Shown piece after piece: positions 21,494-26,483 of a stretch of DNA of 26,483 nucleotides. A program made the translations under genes and the position numbers. The first letter of the stretch is position 1; the number at the start of each line of letters is the position of its first letter. The notes beneath the pieces are model-generated. The model ran no database searches and had not been told where the DNA came from. It saw nothing but the letters and a program-made list of their open reading frames with translations. The DNA is from Neoconidiobolus thromboides FSU 785 (Eukaryota; Entomophthoromycota; Entomophthoromycetes; Entomophthorales; Neoconidiobolaceae), in assembly GCA_025603075.1 (NCBI GenBank), contig MU626508.1:1-26483 (forward strand), written 5' to 3'.

Positions 21494-22071
21494 TTTAAGT
21501 TTTCTTATCAATAAAAAGAATAGCTAAAGTTGAGTATTTATACATTTGAATGATGTAATATTTATCCCTTGATTTTCTAACAAATAGTTCTCCCTTAACA
21601 ATCATAGTGATAATAATTTGTTGAGATAATAATCTAATACAACTGGAACAGCTTAAAACCATATGTTTGTATATTAAATTATATTGATAAAGAAGCTTGG
21701 TAAAACCTATCCCAAAATCTCTTTTATGAGATTTTTCAAGGATAATACATTTAATATAAAATTGGGGAGTTCTAAACTTCTTACTTCTTTATCTCAGAGC
21801 AGTGGGTTATTAACAATAGCTTTTTAATAAATAAAAACTTAATTAGTATAATAAAACCTTATAAAATGAGATTATAAGAACCTTTATTTTGAAAATAATA
21901 AAAGTAAATAACAAGAATTACTATTATGAAACCCTCGTGCTTTAAATATTAGATGGCTTTTAAATCCAATAATAAATTTCATTAGTTATTTTGAATGGAC
22001 TCTATTATATATATCAATGCTACTGTATTTAAAATATCATTGATTTAGTATACTAAAAAAAAGTTTATACA

Positions 22072-22127
22072 GTGGTGTATTTTTTTAAGAATCTTACTAA
22101 CAATCTTTCCGCTTAAATAGTGCTTAA
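22072..22127 (-). mobile_element. Partial foldback MITE, copy 8
   Basis: GTGGTGTATTTTTTTAAGAA, then TTACTAACAATCTTTCCGCTTAAATAGTGCTT without a gap of note, matches the right half of the element in reverse orientation up to its centre; the other half is missing. Confidence 0.6.
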
Positions 22128-22466
22128 CATTTTAAAAAAAATTTAATTAAAATTTTCTAACTACATGAAAATATAAACAATATTGAAAATGTAAAGCTTG
22201 TTAAAAATATACGAAAAATAATATTTTGCTATATTATTGTTCAATGATAATGAAAGTTATTTGTTAGTTCTAGTCGATCACATAAATCAAAATTGATGAG
22301 GTTTTTTGTAGATGTCTAATGAAATTTACTTAAATTAGGTCTTTCAAAGTGACTATCCTTCTATCATAACAGGTAACAGGATAGTTAGCTATATAATATA
22401 AGATGGAATAGAAAAAGCTGTATTATTATTTAATTTAAAGATGGCCGGAATAAATCCTTTGTAATA

Positions 22467-22610
22467 AAAATAATCCTAATCCTAATCCTAATTCTATTTC
22501 AACCCTAACTCTGGCCATAACTTTAGGCATAATACTAACGTTAATGTTAACTCTAACTCTAACTTTAATTTCAACTATAGCTACAGTATTGGCTCTAATC
22601 ATAAATCTAT
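22467..22610. repeat. Degenerate telomere-like hexamer repeat
   Basis: Three perfect CCTAAT-type units at about 22473-22491 are followed by degenerate CCCTAACT, TAACTCTAACTCTAAC and GGCTCTAAT variants. This resembles decayed telomeric repeat (CCCTAA/TTAGGG type) or a minisatellite derived from it. Confidence 0.55.
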
Positions 22611-23548
22611 ATGTAACTTCATGCCGCTCTAAAGCCAACGTTATCATACCAGGTACCCAGCTAATATTGTGTTTTACTTTAAATGCTACCTTATGATTTT
22701 CCAACATGAAACTATTACTTAATTTTTTTGTATAATTTTTGATAGAGGAGTGGTAAGTTTTCATAATCAATATTTTTTGTATTATCAGCTTATTATTTAA
22801 ACTATGGCTATTTGTTATTTACCATATATCTGAATATAGAGCTAATGTGAAGTAGTTTCCCTTTTTGCAATAAAAACAACTTATAACACCTTGAATACAT
22901 ATTTATAAGTAGTTTTATATTTTAGGTTGATAATATTAGTATACGATACAAATAAAACAAAATGCCCATATTTAGTATAATGCTAACTATCTGTACACAT
23001 ATTGGATTTTAAAGTGTGAGCCATAATATGATTCATACAATGGTCATTAGTTTTAAATAATTAACTCATTTTCAATTTATGACGACTATAACAATGCTAC
23101 AATTTTTTAAAAAGTGGATTACATTTTTGCTAAATACTATTGATAAGTTATCCTTTTTATGAACTTCGATTCTTATATAAACCTAAGCATAGTTTAATAC
23201 TTTCTAGTTTTTAAAAGTATAGTACATAAGCAGTTATTGAATTATAGACTATAATAAAATACCCTTTTTAAAAAAATAAGGGGTAAAAAGATTATTGGGT
23301 TTACAATCAATCAAAATCAATCGCTATAACAATAAACAAAGCCTGTAGAGCTACTTTTGGAATTAAAAATTAATTTATATAAATTATCATGTTATCGGTA
23401 ATAAGATTTCTTAGAATATTAAACAGGATAACATCCAGATGTTTTATTAAGAAAAATACTAGAAAATAGGATTTAAACTCAAAAGGGCAATCTATTTAGG
23501 AATATATTTAGCAATATGGGGTTAAAAGTATATAAACATCAAAGTTTG

Positions 23549-23560
23549 GTGATATATCAC
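23549..23560. promoter_or_regulatory. Palindromic motif upstream of LPMO gene A
   Basis: GTGATATATCAC is a perfect 12-bp palindrome about 131-142 bp before the start codon. It lies in a 27-bp block (CATCAAAGTTTG and on) that recurs at 25727-25753 upstream of LPMO gene B with three or so changes. It is a candidate transcription-factor site. Confidence 0.35.
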
Positions 23561-23640
23561 ATTATACTGCTCTGGCCATTATACATTAATACCAAATAAT
23601 AAGAAAAATAGCTAATAAAATATACATCTCATTTTAAAAG

Positions 23641-23649
23641 GTATAAATA
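23641..23649 (+). promoter_or_regulatory. TATA box of LPMO gene A
   Basis: GTATAAATA lies about 42-50 bp before the ATG at 23691; the second LPMO gene has TATAAAAA at 25814-25821 in the matching position. Confidence 0.55.
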
Positions 23650-23690
23650 GTAAGAAATAATTTAAATGAAAAAACAAACTATTTATCACT

Positions 23691-24437
23691 ATGATATTCC
23701 GATTTCTTTTCTTTACCTTTACTGCCTCTTTATTAGCACATATGGAATTTGTTACTCCATATCATCGTAGGTCAAAGTTTTCTCCATATTATCAACAAAC
23801 CAATAATGTTGATTATGATGGCTTGAATCCGTTAGGTAGTAAGGTGAGTATCGACTTCTTCAACATATGAACTTAATATCAAATTCACTATGATAGAAAA
23901 ACAGATATAGCTTTAAAAATTCTTTAATATTAAATGATCAGGATGTTAATCATATTTTAATTTGTTTAGGCTGGATTTACTTATCCTTTTCCATGTAAAG
24001 GTCATGCAAAGGGTCCTGTACAAGCAAGCTATCAGGCTGGTAGCTCAATTGCAGTAGCGTTAACTGGAAGTGCCAAACATAATGGTGGGCACTGCCAATT
24101 TGCATTAAGCTATGATGACAAAAAGTTTGTGGTGTTGAAGGATGTGTTCACCAATTGTATCATCGACAGCGTGAATTATAGCATTCCACTACCAGGTAAC
24201 ATTCCACCAAGCAAAAACGCTACTTTAGTTTGGGGATGGATAAATGCTGTTGGTAATAGAGAATGGTATATGAACTGTATTGACATTGAAATTACTGGTG
24301 GCACATCGGGTGGGAAATTAACTGGTAAAGAAATGTTAGTTGCCAATCTACCAGGTTATCCTGTTTTTGAAGAATTTTCGATTGCTGGTCCACAATTAGA
24401 AAAATTCAATTCTCGCAACACTATTTCAATTCCTTAA
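23691..24437 (+). CDS. AA11-like lytic polysaccharide monooxygenase A
   Basis: Secreted copper enzyme that oxidatively cleaves polysaccharide; AA11 members act on chitin. Two exons, 23691-23843 and 23970-24437, with a 126-nt intron between codons give 206 aa. A 16-residue signal peptide (MIFRFLFFTFTASLLA) precedes HMEF, so cleavage exposes His17 as the N-terminal copper ligand. The second histidine-brace ligand is probably His88 in SAKHNGGHCQ (AA11: AVHGGGSCQ). The axial tyrosine is Tyr151 in GNREWYMNC, which matches AA11 GNREMYMNC. Other family marks are FPCK (Cys60), Cys93, Cys114, Cys154 and WGWINAVGNRE. There is no separate chitin-binding domain; the last 45 residues form a short Gly/Pro-containing tail. 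The upstream ATG at 23665 is out of frame. Gene B downstream is about 90% identical. Confidence 0.86.
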
Positions 24438-25023
24438 TGTTAATGTTTAATACCTAATTAAATTTGAACAATGTATTTTACTTTGTTTTTGATCTCTGCT
24501 ATCATTTAAAAATTTTAATAGTTAATAATTAATAATATTGATTCAGCGTATTTTGTTGCTTAATAATAATCATTATTATAGTTTTAGCGTAGTCTAATAT
24601 AGATTGATCCTAATGAAAATAAAATGTAGTAGACATTGTAGAAAGATACCATCATTTAAAATGAATCAATCACTTAGAGATATATTACATTTTACTTGTT
24701 ATTTAGGTTAATGTTTCTAAACACAAAAGGATTTTTTAATACAATTTAATGAAAAATATAGATCAATCAAGAAATGCAGCTTATGGAGGGAGCAGTTTAT
24801 ATGAGTAATTTTTTAATTTTTATAACAAAGGACCAATTTTTACAGCATTGAGCATCAAACCTAATGTCAACTCTAACAGTACCATAGTACCATCATTTTA
24901 AAGTGAAATTTAATATAGATTTTAACCTAGACAGTTTACTATAATACAACTATTGCTATGGAATTTCACCATAACAGTTTTTAATTTTATTTCTTATTTC
25001 TTAACAGACTTGCTTTATTAGAA

Positions 25024-25059
25024 GGAGATGAATTTTTTAGCAAAATTCATGTAATCTCC
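25024..25059. repeat. Imperfect inverted repeat
   Basis: GGAGAT and GAATTTT pair with AAAATTC and ATCTCC around a TAGC-like loop. Ends and size differ from the foldback MITE family, and no second copy was seen in the window. Confidence 0.5.
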
Positions 25060-25813
25060 TACTTAGCTTGTTCACCGTCACACTAAATAATTTAAAATAG
25101 ATACTTTAGTGCATTATTTCTTACCTTCTCTATAATCTTAATTTGATAAAAACAAATATATAGCATAAATGAAAAAGTATTTAACTTTAGTGTAATGGTA
25201 ATTGTTTTTGTATATCTTAAATCTCCAATAATCAAATAAAATAGAAGTTATAAAATACATTCCCATATTACTTTTAAATAACTATTCACTCTAATTTAAA
25301 AATCAAATGCTAATGGTAGTAACTTATTTCACTGATTTCAATCAACCGTAATTATTAAATGATTATTCAACAAAAAATATTTATTGCTTTTGGGTATTTT
25401 GATAATCATTATGTACTATAAAAAATACAATATATACACAACAATGTATAGCCAACATAAAATATCCTTTTTAAAAAATAAGGGTCAAAAAGATTGCCTG
25501 AATTTAAATAAACCAAAACAACTACCATTATAAGTGAAACTCATAGTTACTTTACGGATTTAATAAATTATTCCATATAAGCTATGATATTATATTTAAA
25601 ATATCCCTAAAAACGTTAAAAGGGTTAGCTCCAAAATTTTTATTAAAAATAATTGAAGTATGTTCTAAACTCAAAAATTAGAAGCATTGGTGATATATTT
25701 GGTAATATGGTGTTAAAACTTATAGGCATCAAAGTTTGATGACATATCACATTGTAGTATTAGTATCATTATACATTGATATTGAACATAAAAAAATAAC
25801 TCATTTAAAATAG

Positions 25814-25821
25814 TATAAAAA
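25814..25821 (+). promoter_or_regulatory. TATA box of LPMO gene B
   Basis: TATAAAAA lies about 49-56 bp before the ATG at 25870, in the position of the TATA box of gene A. Confidence 0.5.
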
Positions 25822-25869
25822 GAAAAAAATGAAACGAATAAAGTAAACAGTGAAAATAAGTTCATAGCC

Positions 25870-26483
25870 ATGATTTTGCAGCTCTTCTGTCTTATCTTTG
25901 CTACATCTTCATTAGCACATATGGAGTTTATTACCCCATATCATCGTAGATCAAAGTACTCTCCTTATTATCAACAAACTAATAACGTTGATTATGATGG
26001 ATTAAATCCCTTAGGCAGTAAGGTAAGTAGTGTTTTCACATATATATGACTTTCATAACAAGCGAAAATATCATAAAGTAAGTATTAACTCCAATTCATC
26101 TTACTTAGGCTGGAGCCACTTATCCTTTCCCATGCAAAGGTCATCCAAAAGGTCCTGTGCAAGCAAGTTATCAAGCTGGTAGCTCAATTGCAGTAGAACT
26201 TACTGGAGTTGCTATACACAATGGTGGACATTGTCAGTTTGCATTAAGTTATGATGATAAAAAGTTTGTAGTATTAAAAGATGTATTCAACAATTGCATC
26301 ATTGATAGTTTAAAATATAATATACCATTACCAAGTAATATTCCACCAAGTAAAAATGCAACCTTAGCTTGGGGGTGGATAAATGCTAGTGGTAACAGGG
26401 AATGGTATATGAACTGCGTTGATATTGAAATTACCGGTGGTACACCAGGTGGTAAACTAACTGGTAAAGAAATGTTGGTTGCT
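25870..26483 (+). CDS. AA11-like lytic polysaccharide monooxygenase B (3' end outside window)
   Basis: Exon 1 is 25870-26022 (same 153-nt length as gene A), the intron 26023-26108 is 86 nt, and exon 2 runs from 26109 past the window edge; 176 residues are visible. The signal peptide MILQLFCLIFATSSLA is largely different from that of gene A, but the mature part from HMEF is about 90% identical. The N-terminal His17, the second histidine (His88 in GVAIHNGGHCQ), Tyr151 in GNREWYMNC and the four cysteines are kept. Changes cluster at scattered surface-type positions (for example K87 to I next to the histidine, GSK-AGF to GSK-AGA). It is most likely a recent functional duplicate; the missing C-terminus cannot be judged. 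Confidence 0.85.

Larger units (their letters stand above)
21494..23690. other. Intergenic region, 2.2 kb
   Basis: Holds the promoter of the minus-strand GPD gene, a half-length foldback element (22072-22127), a telomere-like degenerate repeat (about 22467-22610) and, from about 23250, the duplicated LPMO upstream region. The minus-strand open frame at 22435-22770 is produced largely by the degenerate repeat and is not convincing as a gene. Confidence 0.6.
24438..25869. other. Intergenic region between the LPMO genes
   Basis: The last ~420 bp is a diverged copy of the upstream region of LPMO gene A. Earlier there is a 36-bp hairpin-like repeat (25024-25059), a scrap resembling the MITE end (about 25252-25268, ATACATTCCCATAT), and short open stretches near 24750 and 25004 that might be exon relics. 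No gene is supported. Confidence 0.55.
25455..26483 (+). repeat. Second unit of the LPMO tandem duplication
   Basis: This segment matches about 23253-24306 in order: the poly-T/A block (CCTTTTTAAAAAATAAGGG type), the CATCAAAGTTTG palindrome block, the CATTATACATT motif, the TATA box and the coding region. The start codons are 2179 bp apart. Noncoding identity is visibly lower than coding identity. Confidence 0.75.

Noticed and set aside
22435-22770. Minus-strand open frame of 111 codons
   Set aside because: Its second half is translated telomere-like repeat (VRVRV, GLGLGL), and there is no splice, domain or homology signal.
24750-25052. Possible exon relics (MKNIDQSRNAAYGGSSLYE and LALLEGDEFFSKIH)
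   Set aside because: Splice-like borders exist but the phases do not join into one frame, and neither piece is recognised.

Overview
The window looks like nuclear DNA of an AT-rich, intron-rich fungus. Genes are broken by many short introns (about 42-60 nt, a few to ~150 nt) with GTAAGT-like donors and TAG/CAG acceptors, and the standard code fits every reconstructed exon chain. A Kap123-type importin, a Ser/Thr-rich GPI-type wall protein and chitin-type (AA11-like) lytic polysaccharide monooxygenases point to fungi. The very low GC, many introns and an animal-like KICSTOR subunit suggest an early-diverging (zygomycete-type) lineage rather than yeast. This placement is inference.

Layout. 1-2500: gene-poor DNA with relics; a ~98-bp foldback element (MITE) interrupts one open coding frame at 616-713 and perhaps a second at 1788-1876. 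2537-3756 (+): five-exon GPI-type Ser/Thr-rich surface protein. 4237-6004 (+): DNA primase catalytic subunit, eight exons, followed 144 bp later by 6149-8462 (+), a nine-exon homologue of KICSTOR subunit KICS2/C12orf66. 8776-10101 (-): intronless F-box protein. 11719-15000 (+): Kap123/importin-4. 17045-18359 (+) and 20195-21493 (-): two NAD-dependent glycerol-3-phosphate dehydrogenase paralogues facing each other across a Bcp1/BCCIP gene (18730-19758, +). 23691-24437 (+) and 25870 to the window end (+): a tandem pair of AA11-like LPMOs, the second cut by the window edge.

Most coding regions were rebuilt by joining exons, with phases checked at every junction; exon coordinates are in each entry. 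The genes do not form one pathway. Functional pairs are the two GPD enzymes (glycerol synthesis and redox balance) and the two LPMOs (secreted chitin oxidation). Primase (replication), Kap123 (nuclear import), Bcp1 (ribosomal protein chaperone) and KICS2 (amino-acid signalling to TORC1) are housekeeping or regulatory.

The most interesting points are the KICS2 homologue, the foldback MITE family with at least seven copies or relics in 26 kb (one or two inside coding frames), the twin GPD genes whose shared introns coincide exactly but which differ by one intron, and the LPMO duplication that carries its promoter. I saw no tRNA, rRNA, CRISPR array or viral gene.
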